Below are positions 16,837-25,529 of a stretch of 64,000 nt of DNA, in pieces. The stretch is from assembly GCA_021736785.1 (NCBI GenBank), contig JAIPFF010000004.1:62001-126000 (forward strand). Direction: 5' to 3'. The stretch is from Thiohalocapsa sp. (GTDB taxonomy: Bacteria > Pseudomonadota > Gammaproteobacteria > Chromatiales > Chromatiaceae). Under the pieces are notes generated by a model. That model ran no database searches and had not been told where the DNA came from. It saw only the letters and a program-made list of their open reading frames with translations. Both the position numbers and the translations under genes were made by a program. Within the stretch, counting starts at the first letter, position 1; each line of letters starts with the position of its first letter.

Positions 16837-17631
16837 CTAGCCGTTCCCTCGGCGGCCGCGCCGGGCAATCCATCGCTCAAGGCCTCGTCGCAATCGGGTG
16901 GACAGCGCCGAGGCCGCGGGCCGGCCACCGTCGCGCGGGGCATATCCCAGCAGATCGCAGGTCGCCTCGATGCTCCAAGGCGAGTCCTCGATGCGGGAGG
17001 TCAGGTGCAGCAGGGCGAAGCCGACCGGCTCCGCCTCGATGGCCCGCTCCATGCCATGGCAAAAGTCCCGGGCGCTGAGCCATTTTTGCTGCCGGATCAG
17101 CGGGCCGCAGGCATTCACCGAGATGTCTTCGCGATGGCAGGTGCCGATGCGCAGGCAGACCACCGACAGGCCGTGGCGCGCGGCGTAGTGACGCCCGATC
17201 GACTCGCCCATCGCCTTCGTGGCGGCATAGAACGACGACGGCTCGGGCGGGAGCTCCGGTGTCAGCGGCGCATGGCCGCGCCGCATGTAGCCGTCGAGCA
17301 CCCGGCTGCTGCTGGCAAAGATCACCCGCCGCACGCCGTTGCGGACAGCGGCTTCGAAGACATTCAATGTGCCTTCGACGTTCGTGTGCTGCAGATCCGC
17401 CCACGGCGCGTCGCCGCCCCGGCTGGCTGCCAGGTGGATGACGGCATGGGCGCCGGCCAGCGCATCGGTCCAAGCCGGATCGTAAACGCCGATGTCGGCG
17501 CACAGCATCGACCTGTCGTCCCGGGGAGTGCGCCCGATCAGCGTTACGTCGTAGCCATCGCACGCGTGCAGATGATCGAGCAGCAGACCCGCAAGATAGC
17601 CGCCGCCGCCGGTGATCACGATATTTTTCAA
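16837..17631 (-). CDS. NAD-dependent sugar epimerase/dehydratase
   Basis: This 264-residue extended SDR protein probably modifies a nucleotide sugar. KNIVITGGGGYLAGLLL is the NAD loop, VIHLAASRGG and VIFASSSRVLDGYM follow the family, and the catalytic Tyr/Lys is in FYAATKAMGESIGRHYAARH. The C-terminus is shorter than in classical epimerases (about 264 against 310-340), so the substrate is uncertain. I chose TTG at 17631 because GGGGG lies 7 nt before it and the NAD loop follows directly; an upstream TTG at 17661 would add 10 residues. It is convergent with the UXS gene and follows the second phosphatase-like paralogue by 84 nt on the same strand. Confidence 0.8.
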   Translation of the reverse strand: MKNIVITGGGGYLAGLLLDHLHACDGYDVTLIGRTPRDDRSMLCADIGVYDPAWTDALAGAHAVIHLAASRGGDAPWADLQHTNVEGTLNVFEAAVRNGVRRVIFASSSRVLDGYMRRGHAPLTPELPPEPSSFYAATKAMGESIGRHYAARHGLSVVCLRIGTCHREDISVNACGPLIRQQKWLSARDFCHGMERAIEAEPVGFALLHLTSRIEDSPWSIEATCDLLGYAPRDGGRPAASALSTRLRRGLERWIARRGRRGNG

Positions 17632-17715
17632 TCGCTTACCCCCGTAACCGCCAAAGTGCAACAGGGCGCGTGGCGCCCGCCCGCGCGACAGCGGTGATCG
17701 AACACCGCCACCTGC

Positions 17716-19173
17716 TCATGCACAGGCTCGCCGATTGGCCTCCGCGGCGTCCACCAGCAGACTGCCGGCCTGCATCGGATCGAGCGGCGGCGAGAATGGG
17801 ACGCCGGGGGGGAAATTCGCGATCAACAGCCCGCGCGTGGAATGGTCCCCGGTGCGTATACCCGGGTACTTGTTGTTGATCGTGCCGATGTCGGGAGACG
17901 ATACGGCGCGGACGTCCGCGGCCCTGTTCCAAGTCAGCAGTAGATCAGGCAGGCGGTCGAGCTCCGGCCCGCTGTAGTCGCTGCGCACCTTGACGATCTC
18001 GGTGATCAGGGGCTCGTTACCGCTCGCATCGCGGATCTCCAAAAGCTGCCCGCAGAGCCGCTCGACCAGCTCGTCGTATTCAGCGGGAGAGACGATGCCG
18101 GTGGGCTCGCGTCCTTCCAGGTTGATTCGGACCGCGCCCGCGTTGTCGTTGTGAGGCACCGAGAAATAACGCAGCCCCGAGCGCGCGCGCATCGCCAGCC
18201 CCGCACGCGACTTGCCGGCTCGAATGCGCTCGCGCAGGGACCACGGCAAGAAGCGCGCGCCGACGAGCGCGCGCCCGACGCGCGTCACCAGATTCCGACT
18301 CTGCTTGCGCTTCTTGCCCTGCAGGGCGTCCAAAATATCCGGCAGCAAGGGATTGCCCGTGATATCCGGCTCCATGCCGGGCCCCATCACCACGGCCAGC
18401 GGGGCCGCCGGATCCGCCTCGGCCGTCATACGTCCCAGGGCCCTGTCGAGTGCCATGTAGCATTGCTTGAGCGGGTCGTCATGACCGGCTTCGGGCTCGC
18501 GCTCGGCGAGCTCGTGCAAGTGCCAGCCCAGGTGTCCGATGTCGTGGGCGTCGGCGAAATTGACGATGAAGCAGTCCCAGTCGCGCTCTGCCATCAGGTC
18601 GAGCACGGCATCGGTCTTGCGCTCGAGGCGCCGTATCGACTCGCTCATCAGCGTCTGCACCGACATACCCTCGCGCACGCAGCGGTCCGGGTTGCCGTCG
18701 AAAGGATCGGCGCCGTAGCGCGCGAGGATGTCGTCGATGCGCTCGGGCGGGTAGCTGATGGGCGTGCCGTCACCCTGGTGGATCATCCAATCAATGATCT
18801 CGAGGCCGCGCGCGAGCTTGGCGACGGGCGCTTCGATGGGATCGATGACGCAGACCTGCATGCCCGATTCCTCGAGCTTGGCCCAAAACGGGGCCATCAC
18901 ATAGTCGGCCTTCAGGAAAGGCTCCAGCGAAAAACGAGGCGGCTTGGGTTGGCGGATGTAATAGCCGCCGTGATGAGAAGGGTCGGCACAGGTATACAAC
19001 GACGGCCAGAAGACGCTATTGCCGAATCCCGGCAGGTTTTCGATCTCGAGCGCGGCGCCGGTCTCGAGCAGGCGTTTGAGGTGCGGCAGCTCGCCGGAGG
19101 CAGTCCATTGCCGCACCAGCAAGGGTTCTACCGAATCGAGCGTAATCAGCAGGAATCGAGCGGACATCGGCAC
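17716..19173 (-). CDS. Second alkaline-phosphatase-superfamily paralogue, SDHG motif lost
   Basis: This 485-residue protein is a distant paralogue of the gene at 12890-14545. They share LITLDSVEP against AVGLDSADP, RINLEGREPTGIVSPAEY against RVNLIGRESRGIVSPHEY, and GDHSTRGLLIANFPPG against GGHSPRGFLAAAGGG. The middle metal motif is FADAHDIGHLGWHLH. Where the family has SDHG this protein has VVMGPGMEPD, so both the Asp and His are missing. The nucleophile region is PGFGNSVFWPSLYTC. Loss of metal ligands suggests a binding role or a changed chemistry rather than simple phosphodiester hydrolysis. No signal peptide. ATG at 19173; a second ATG follows two codons later. Probably transcribed with the epimerase after it. 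Confidence 0.76.
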   Translation of the reverse strand: MPMSARFLLITLDSVEPLLVRQWTASGELPHLKRLLETGAALEIENLPGFGNSVFWPSLYTCADPSHHGGYYIRQPKPPRFSLEPFLKADYVMAPFWAKLEESGMQVCVIDPIEAPVAKLARGLEIIDWMIHQGDGTPISYPPERIDDILARYGADPFDGNPDRCVREGMSVQTLMSESIRRLERKTDAVLDLMAERDWDCFIVNFADAHDIGHLGWHLHELAEREPEAGHDDPLKQCYMALDRALGRMTAEADPAAPLAVVMGPGMEPDITGNPLLPDILDALQGKKRKQSRNLVTRVGRALVGARFLPWSLRERIRAGKSRAGLAMRARSGLRYFSVPHNDNAGAVRINLEGREPTGIVSPAEYDELVERLCGQLLEIRDASGNEPLITEIVKVRSDYSGPELDRLPDLLLTWNRAADVRAVSSPDIGTINNKYPGIRTGDHSTRGLLIANFPPGVPFSPPLDPMQAGSLLVDAAEANRRACA

Positions 19174-19375
19174 GGGATCTTATCGTAATGGCATGGCCGA
19201 TAGTCTATCCCTTGGGGTCGGAGTACGCGACGAATTCCGCGGCTGCGGTGGATGCCGGCGAGCGCGCGTTCCCGCCTGCGCCATGCCGATCCGGCGTGCG
19301 GCGGCATCGACTCCTGGACCCGTCCGCCACGTCGGCGCCTCGGACGTCGTCGCCGATTTCGAAATCCCCGCCCGG

Positions 19376-20077
19376 TCAGCCGCCGAAATTGCTCCCGCGG
19401 CTGAGCCGCAGCTGCGAGATGCTGTAGCCCGTCGGCAGTTTGCAGAAAAACGACGCGGCCCAGAGCTGCGCGTTGCCGACCTGCCCCGGGATCAGCGTCT
19501 TGTTGATTTGCCGGCTGCTGGTCCAGACCTCGGTGTCGGGGCGAAACCGGAAATCCAGCGTCCACGTCAGCGCGCGCGAGTTACCGGTCCGATACGGCGG
19601 CTGGCCCGTATTCTCCGCGCTATTGATCGTAAAGAAGCAGCTCGGCGACTCGGTCGAGGCGCCGCCCATCACACTGCCTGCAACCGCCGCGACGAATAAG
19701 TCGGGCAACGCGCCATGATCGAAAGTCACCGGGCAGATTACCCAGGTGTCCACATTCCACGACGGATTCATCAGGAAGTTCTCGTTCCAGCGCAGTCCTT
19801 GCGATTGGAAGCCGAAGGGCACTTGGCAGACGGCCGGGGCCACGTTGACGTCGGCGGAGACGGCCGGCTGCAGGCAGAGCAACAAGCCGCCGGCCAGCGC
19901 GCGCAAGAGCCGCGTTGCCATGCCCGTGAGCCCGCACTCCGCGCGCAGTGGAGCACACTGTTTGGAGGATCGCGACGGGGCGGGCAAACGGGCACCCGCG
20001 GGAACCGACGGCGGAGCCTCCAAAGGCGTAAGCATGGCATTCCGGTCGTCGCGTCCGGATCCGATCATGTCGATCAT
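19376..20077 (-). CDS. Secreted protein of unknown function
   Basis: I do not recognise a family. The likely start at 20077 overlaps the stop of the upstream gene (ATGA) and has GAGAGGGAC before it, giving 233 residues. That start places 52 residues in front of a clear signal peptide (MATRLLRALAGGLLLCLQPA ending VSA), so an internal ATG at 19921 giving 181 residues is a real alternative. The mature part is rich in Trp, Asn and Cys (NPSWNVDTWVICPVTFDHGA, SPSCFFTINSAENTG, ASFFCKLPTGYS), suggesting a beta-rich exported domain with disulfides. Partner of the gene at 20074-20826 by overlap. Confidence 0.6.
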   Translation of the reverse strand: MIDMIGSGRDDRNAMLTPLEAPPSVPAGARLPAPSRSSKQCAPLRAECGLTGMATRLLRALAGGLLLCLQPAVSADVNVAPAVCQVPFGFQSQGLRWNENFLMNPSWNVDTWVICPVTFDHGALPDLFVAAVAGSVMGGASTESPSCFFTINSAENTGQPPYRTGNSRALTWTLDFRFRPDTEVWTSSRQINKTLIPGQVGNAQLWAASFFCKLPTGYSISQLRLSRGSNFGG

Positions 20078-20826
20078 TGCTGTCCCTCTCGGTGCTCGAA
20101 GTAGACCTCGATGCGCGGCCGGCTTCCGTTCATTGTAGCGCCGCTGTGGATCGGCCCGCTGTCGGGCGCGCCGGCGGCAACGATCGCTAGCAGTTCGTAC
20201 TTTGCCATCACCGCAATCCTCGACGCCTCGTCGGGTGTCAGACCGCGGGCATCGGGCGTCTGCCAGCCCAGGCGGCAGATCGTCCGCCGGCAATCCACCG
20301 CCAGTTCCCCGCCATGACGGTTGAAGAAGGCCGCGTCCGCATAGTGCCAGTGCAGTCGGCCCGTGGTTTGTGCACCCCAGTCACTGCGCCCCTGCTCTCG
20401 TGCGTGTCGGGTGTCCAGCGCCGCCGTGGGCGGCTCGGCCCGTCCGGCATCACCTGCCCGGTCGGTATCGCGGGCATCGTAGCCCCCGTCCGGCGTCATG
20501 CCCTCCCCCTGCTGCCGGGCTTCGAGCGCGGCCAGCCGGGCGTGCAAGTGATCCACCGACTCGGTCAACCGAGCAAGCGACGCCGCGGTCCGCTCGGAGG
20601 CCGGCGCGGGCTCACCGGCGCCTCGACTATCTTGCGCCGCCTGCAGTGCCGCCTGCAGCGCACCGACCCTTGACGCCAACTCCGTCGTCGCGGCATGCAT
20701 GCGCAACAAGCTCCAGGTCAGCGCTACCAGCAGGACGGCCGCCGAGGCGATCGACAGCGCGGTCTTGGCCATCGTCGAGCTGGTCGTCATCATCATGAGA
20801 TCGCGGCAGGCAACGAAGTCCGACAT
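20074..20826 (-). CDS. Single-span membrane protein with coiled coil, unknown function
   Basis: The protein (about 250 residues) has one membrane helix near the N-terminus (ALSIASAAVLLVALTWSLL), then a likely coiled coil (ELASRVGALQAALQAAQDSR and SLARLTESVDHLHARLAALE), a polar linker and a C-terminal domain of about 100 residues (WHYADAAFFNRHGGELAVDC, CRRTICRLGWQTPDARGLTP, PRIEVYFEHREGQQ). The C-terminal domain, with paired cysteines, would be periplasmic. The start is uncertain: 20862 (GTG), 20826 and 20796 (ATG) are all possible and none has a good ribosome site. It overlaps the secreted protein downstream, suggesting that the two work together. Confidence 0.62.
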   Translation of the reverse strand: MSDFVACRDLMMMTTSSTMAKTALSIASAAVLLVALTWSLLRMHAATTELASRVGALQAALQAAQDSRGAGEPAPASERTAASLARLTESVDHLHARLAALEARQQGEGMTPDGGYDARDTDRAGDAGRAEPPTAALDTRHAREQGRSDWGAQTTGRLHWHYADAAFFNRHGGELAVDCRRTICRLGWQTPDARGLTPDEASRIAVMAKYELLAIVAAGAPDSGPIHSGATMNGSRPRIEVYFEHREGQQ

Positions 20827-21218
20827 CGACCGGGGCGGCAAGCCGAACGGCAAGTAAAACACCCTGTCCGGTCGGCTCGTCGGCGCGGTCCGGACCGAAT
20901 CCGCCCGACGGCATCAGAATAGACGTTCTTCAGCGCGGCGGCGCTATTCACCGGCCAGAGACGACGCGCGCCTGCGCCCGTACCCGGGAATCTCCGAGCC
21001 CAAATCCGACCGGCCCGTGCGTAATTCGATGCAGCTCAGTTCCTCACAAGCAGCGCCCGGACGCCGGCGGGCGGGCGTAGTCCCTCGCCGCCCCGCCTGC
21101 CGAATAAAATAAAACGTCGTATCCCTTTGACTTTTCAGTCTAAATGCAGAACCGGTCAGATTTGCGCCAACGACATCTTTGCCAAGCAGTACCGAAACGT
21201 ACGCGCTTCCCGCGGGCT

Positions 21219-21253
21219 TGATCCACAGAGTTATCCACAGGGCCTGTGCAAAA
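21219..21253. promoter_or_regulatory. Cluster of three DnaA-box-like sites beside an AT-rich stretch
   Basis: TTATCCACA (21231-21239) is a perfect DnaA box. TGATCCACA (21219-21227) in the same direction and TGTGCAAAA (21245-21253) in the opposite direction each differ by one base. An AT-rich segment follows (about 21284-21345: CGTATAAACGAATCGAACAA, ACTCTGTTTTAATTGC), unusual in this GC-rich window. The 774-nt gap 20827-21600 has no gene I can support. No replication genes are nearby, so it is a DnaA-binding regulatory or titration site at least as likely as an origin. Confidence 0.45.
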
Positions 21254-21600
21254 ACAAGATTTCCCTATCGCGAACGGCCATCTGAACGTCACAACGTATA
21301 AACGAATCGAACAACGCCACACAAAACTCTGTTTTAATTGCAGTAGATGGCCGAAAATTCGCGCATGATTCACTAAGGCGGCGCTGATGCGGGCGTCCAT
21401 CCCCCCGCCGGCTGCTCCGCGTGCACGGTAACCGCTACTCGGGAGACCGCGGCAGCGCCGCGACGCGGCGGGCCGGGGAGTCACGTACGTCGGGGAGGCG
21501 CCGCCACTGTATCAAGCACATTCGATATCGTCGGCGCCGACAACACGGCATAATTCGCCCGCGAGAGAAGAATCGAGACCACAGCCGGAGGAGACCCTTC

Positions 21601-23646
21601 ATGTCAGACCCCATGTCAGACCCCATGCCCGACTCCAATGCAACGATCTGGAAGCCATTTTTCTGGCTGACACTGGCGGCGCTGATCGGTGTCTATCTGC
21701 TGTACAACCACTATGCCGGATCGCTGCGGGATGAGTTGGACGCCGCTCAAGCCGAATTGTCCGAGGCCCGTGAGCGTCTGACAGCGGCGTCTTCCGAGCT
21801 GGGCCAGACATCGCAGCAGGCAGACGCGGCGCGGGACCAGATCGAATCGCTGCGCGCGGAGCACGAAGAGGCGAAGCAAGCGCTGTCGGCGGAGCATGAG
21901 GCCGCCCTTGCGGCGAGCGAGGAGGGACACCGCCAGACAGTCGCCGAGTTGGAATCCGAGCTGAGCGCGGCAACGGAGAAAGCAAGCGCCCTCGAGCAGC
22001 AACTCGCGGATTTAGGCGCCGAGAATACGGATTTGAAGGCACAGTTAGCCGATGCACAGGAGTCGGCGTCGCAACTGCGTGAGCAGCTCGTGGAAACCAC
22101 GGAGATGCAGCACGAGCTCGAAGCCAAGCTCGATGCCGATAATCAGACCATCGCCGGTCTCAATTACGAGCTGAACGCCGCGAATCAGCTCGAGGCCGCG
22201 CTGCGCGACAAGTTGTCCCGAGGAGCCGAGCGTCAAGAGCGCCTCCAGACGCTGGTCGAAAAGGAAGAAGCCGCCATCATCGAGCTCAAGAACAAGCTCG
22301 TGCAGACCGCTCAAGAGCGCTCCGCGCTGAGTATGCAGACCGATGAAGGCGAGAACGGCGAGGGCTGGCGCGCGCAATTGGCAGAAAGCCAGACCATCAT
22401 CGAAGAACTGCGCGACGAGCTGCAAGCCGCCGTTGTCGAGCGCGAGAACATGGCGGCCAAGCTCGGCGCCGAGGGCGCCGCGGGAACCGATACCGCCGAC
22501 GCCGGCTCGGCCGATGCCGAACAACAGGCGGCCCAGGCGCAAGCCCTGGAGCGCGAGGCCCGTGAAGCCCAAGCGCGGGTCGAGGCGCTGGAAGCCCAGG
22601 TCGCGCAGTTGCAGGCGGATCTGGAGCAACGCACTGCCGAGTTGGAAGCCGCCGGACAGCCGGAGCAAGCCGACTCGGAGGCATCGGCCGAGCTGGCGGC
22701 AATGCAGACCGAGCTCGAGCGCATCGAAGCCGAGCACGCGCAGGAGCTTGCCGCCGCCCGAGAAGAGGCACAGGCCGCGGCACGACAGGAAGCCGAGTCG
22801 CAGACCTCGGCCGAGCTGACCACGCTGCAGAGCGAGCTTGAGCGCATCGAAGCCGAGCACGCGGAGCAACTGGCCGCCGCCCGCGCGGAGACGCAGGCCG
22901 CGGCCGAGGCCTTGGAAGCCGAGCGTGCCGCGCTGCAGACGAGCCTGGAGCAAACCAAAGACGACCATGGCGAGGCCCTGCAGGCGGCACAAGCGCGCAT
23001 CGCCGAGGTTTCCGAAAAGCTCGAGGAAGAGCGCGCCGCGCTGCAGGCACAACTGGCGCAGGCGCAAGCCCAGCGCAGCGAGGCCGAAGAGGCGGTCGAG
23101 GCACGCATCGCAAGCCTCGAGCAACAACTCGCCGACGAGCGCGCCGCGCGGGCCGAGCTCGAGCAATCCGCGCGCGAGGAGCAAGCCGCACTGGAGCGGC
23201 AGGTCGCCGAGGCCCGGGAGTCGGCACAGGCCTCCGTGTCGCGTGTGCGCGGCCTCTACGATGACGTGGCCGAGCTCGGCGGACGCTTGACCCCGGAGGG
23301 CATCCTACTCAATCTCGCCGGCGACGAGCTGCGCTTCCCGAGCGGGACCGCCACGCTGCCCGATGCAGATCTCCCCACGCTGGAGCGCATTGCGGCACTA
23401 CTGGAGCAGCGTCCCGAGCTCAGCGCGCGCGTCGAGGGCCACACCGACAGCCTCGGGGGGGCGGAGATCAACCAGAGCCTGTCGCAGCAACGGGCCGAAG
23501 CCGTCATGCAAGCGTTGGTCGAGCGCGGCATCGACGCCGACCGCCTGAGCGCCGTCGGCCTCGGCGCGGAGCGCCCGATCGCCGATAATGCGACCGAGGC
23601 AGGGCGCCGCGCCAACCGCCGCGTCGAAATCTACGTGCTGCAGTAG
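21601..23646 (+). CDS. Inner-membrane-anchored coiled-coil protein with C-terminal OmpA-like domain
   Basis: This 681-residue protein has one N-terminal membrane helix (FFWLTLAALIGVYLLYNHYA, residues 19-38), about 500 residues of Ala/Glu/Gln-rich coiled coil, and an OmpA/MotB-type peptidoglycan-binding domain (about 565-681: GILLNLAGDELRFPSGTATL, ARVEGHTDSLGG, LSQQRAEAVMQALVERGI, RRANRRVEIYVLQ). The coiled coil contains an imperfect 40-residue duplication (two copies of ELERIEAEHA). Such proteins tether the inner membrane to peptidoglycan. ATG at 21601 follows GGAGGAGA; a 12-bp duplication at the start gives MSDPMSDPMPDS, so 21613 is a second possible start. Upstream in-frame sequence is not protein-like. 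Confidence 0.85.
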   Translation: MSDPMSDPMPDSNATIWKPFFWLTLAALIGVYLLYNHYAGSLRDELDAAQAELSEARERLTAASSELGQTSQQADAARDQIESLRAEHEEAKQALSAEHEAALAASEEGHRQTVAELESELSAATEKASALEQQLADLGAENTDLKAQLADAQESASQLREQLVETTEMQHELEAKLDADNQTIAGLNYELNAANQLEAALRDKLSRGAERQERLQTLVEKEEAAIIELKNKLVQTAQERSALSMQTDEGENGEGWRAQLAESQTIIEELRDELQAAVVERENMAAKLGAEGAAGTDTADAGSADAEQQAAQAQALEREAREAQARVEALEAQVAQLQADLEQRTAELEAAGQPEQADSEASAELAAMQTELERIEAEHAQELAAAREEAQAAARQEAESQTSAELTTLQSELERIEAEHAEQLAAARAETQAAAEALEAERAALQTSLEQTKDDHGEALQAAQARIAEVSEKLEEERAALQAQLAQAQAQRSEAEEAVEARIASLEQQLADERAARAELEQSAREEQAALERQVAEARESAQASVSRVRGLYDDVAELGGRLTPEGILLNLAGDELRFPSGTATLPDADLPTLERIAALLEQRPELSARVEGHTDSLGGAEINQSLSQQRAEAVMQALVERGIDADRLSAVGLGAERPIADNATEAGRRANRRVEIYVLQ

Positions 23647-23670
23647 CGGCGAGCAGCGCGGCACGCATGC

Positions 23671-24234
23671 ATGGCCTGCGAAGCCGACATGCAAGCGCAG
23701 GTGCAGCGCTGGATGGAAGAGGTCGTCATCGGCCTCGGCCTGTGCCCGTTCGCCGTCGCCACCTGGCGGGCGGGCTCGGTGCGCATCGTCATCAGCGATG
23801 CACGGACGCGCCGCAGCTTGCTGTCGGACCTCCACGGAGAGCTGATGCGTCTCGACGCCGAGTCCCCGCAGACGCTCGAAACCACGCTGGTCGCGGCACC
23901 GCATCTATTGCGGGATTTCGGGGCGTTCAATGAATTCCTGGACCTGGCGGAAGGGTTGATCGAGCAATTCGGCTGGCGCGGGCATTATCAAATCGCAAGC
24001 TTCCATCCGGACTACCGGTTCGTCGGCGCCGCCGCCGACGATCCAGGCAACCTCACGAACCGCTCGCCCTGCCCGATTTTCCACCTGCTGCGTGAGGAAA
24101 GCATCGAGCGGGCACTTAGCGAGCACCCGAATACGGAAGAGATCCCCGCACGCAACATCGCCTGCATGCAAGCGCTGACGGAAAGCGAGCGGTTGCGGTT
24201 ATTTCCGTTTTTGCCGGCCCGCGTCGGCGCCTGA
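23671..24234 (+). CDS. DUF1415 family protein
   Basis: This 187-residue protein matches the DUF1415 family, which is common in Gammaproteobacteria and has no assigned function. Hallmarks are VVIGLGLCPFA near residue 20, LVAAPHLLRDFGAFNEFLDL, YQIASFHPDYRFVG, LTNRSPCPIFHLLRE and NTEEIPARNIACMQAL. It is a soluble cytoplasmic protein with conserved Cys, His and Arg residues that look like an active or metal site. ATG at 23671; an ATG at 23689 would also keep all conserved parts. It follows the OmpA-domain gene by 24 nt and ends 12 nt from the convergent cyclase gene. Confidence 0.85.
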   Translation: MACEADMQAQVQRWMEEVVIGLGLCPFAVATWRAGSVRIVISDARTRRSLLSDLHGELMRLDAESPQTLETTLVAAPHLLRDFGAFNEFLDLAEGLIEQFGWRGHYQIASFHPDYRFVGAAADDPGNLTNRSPCPIFHLLREESIERALSEHPNTEEIPARNIACMQALTESERLRLFPFLPARVGA

Positions 24235-24246
24235 CCGGCACCGGGG

Positions 24247-25329
24247 TCAGTGCCCCCACAGCATGCTGTCGACATACTCCTTGATCTGCCGATGCCCGGG
24301 GGTGCCGATCGCCGTGAATTCCATGCTGGTGCGAAAGCCGCGGCCGCTGCTTCGCGACCGTAATACACGCGCATAGATGTCGGGAGCGGGCTCGACGCCC
24401 GGCTCGGCGCTGAGATTGATCACCACCTCCGTATATGCGGGCAGGCTGACCGGCAGGTGCGCGCTCATGCCGTAGTAGCCGACGTCGCTGACGCGGCCGG
24501 TCATCTGCTCGGAACCGATGCGCTCGGCCTCCACTTGCCGGAAGACAGCGCGCAGATCCACCGCGATCCGCGGCGAGCGCCGCATCTCGACCTTGGGCAC
24601 TTGCATCGGCCGCGGGTATTTCACTGCACGCAATTCGTAGAACGAGACCGGCGCCGACAGTCCCTTGACCAACACCCGGTTCTCCTCGCCCACGTCGATC
24701 AACTCGCGCGCGCCTTCGAGACTAGCCTCGCTCAGCAGCACCTGCCCGCGCAGACTGAACGACTCCATGCGGGCCGCCAGGTTGACTGTTTCGCCGATCA
24801 CGGTGTATTCGTTGTGATCGGCCGAGCCGAAACTTCCGGCCATGACATCGCCGGTGCTCACGGAGATGCCGGCATAGAATGTCGGCCGGCCCGCGGCTTG
24901 GTTGCGCGCTGCCTGCTCCGCGATCGAGCGCTGCATCTCGACCGCGCAGGCCAGCGCTCTCGCCAGATCGTCCTCGTGCCGGTCGGGCGCCCCGAATAGC
25001 GCCATCACCGAGTCGCCCATCAGCTTGTCGATCGACCCGCCATAGCGTTTGATGACCGGACATGTGACCGAAAAGAACTCGTTCAGCAGTTCGATCATCG
25101 TAGCGACCGGCAGCGACTGCGTAAGCGCGGTAAAGCCGCGGATATCCGCCAGCAGCACAGTCGCGCGCGTTGCAACGATCGGTTGCGACTCGAGCAGGAA
25201 GTCATCGAGCAGCGCATCGATGCGTGTGCGTGCCCGGTGCAAGGAATCCTGCTCCGCAAGCGGCCCGCTCACCTCCCGGATCAAACCGAGAATTCCCGAG
25301 ATCAGCTGTTCCCTATCTTGATGTTGCAT
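24247..25329 (-). CDS. Class III adenylate/guanylate cyclase with C-terminal PilZ domain
   Basis: This 360-residue protein makes a cyclic nucleotide. The cyclase domain (about residues 50-215) has the first metal aspartate in TVLLADIRGFTALTQ, the second in IDKLMGDSVMALFG, and the catalytic region EYTVIGETVNLAARME. A PilZ domain follows (about 250-355), starting MRRSPRIAVDLRAVFR with the RxxxR part. The second PilZ motif (D/NxSxxG) reads SDVGYYG, so the serine is replaced by glycine. A PilZ domain could let c-di-GMP control cyclase activity. The N-terminal 50 residues look helical and no membrane span is present. Monocistronic, convergent with DUF1415. Confidence 0.87.
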   Translation of the reverse strand: MQHQDREQLISGILGLIREVSGPLAEQDSLHRARTRIDALLDDFLLESQPIVATRATVLLADIRGFTALTQSLPVATMIELLNEFFSVTCPVIKRYGGSIDKLMGDSVMALFGAPDRHEDDLARALACAVEMQRSIAEQAARNQAAGRPTFYAGISVSTGDVMAGSFGSADHNEYTVIGETVNLAARMESFSLRGQVLLSEASLEGARELIDVGEENRVLVKGLSAPVSFYELRAVKYPRPMQVPKVEMRRSPRIAVDLRAVFRQVEAERIGSEQMTGRVSDVGYYGMSAHLPVSLPAYTEVVINLSAEPGVEPAPDIYARVLRSRSSGRGFRTSMEFTAIGTPGHRQIKEYVDSMLWGH

Positions 25330-25529
25330 AGTTCCGTGGTGCGTCGCTTTTCAATGTAATTATGTGATCAAGCATGGCACAGAGCGGCGATTACGGTACA
25401 GCCGTTCCATCGGTGGTTGTCGCACACCGCGCCACTCGGAATTGCCGCTTGCACGTACCGCCCTGCGCATTGTGTGCCATCTTTCATCTGATCACCCACA
25501 AAACGCCGAAAACAGAAACGGAAAAAGCG

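Noticed and set aside
21219-21345. Calling this the chromosomal origin outright
   Set aside because: No replication genes nearby and only one perfect DnaA box; kept as a regulatory candidate.
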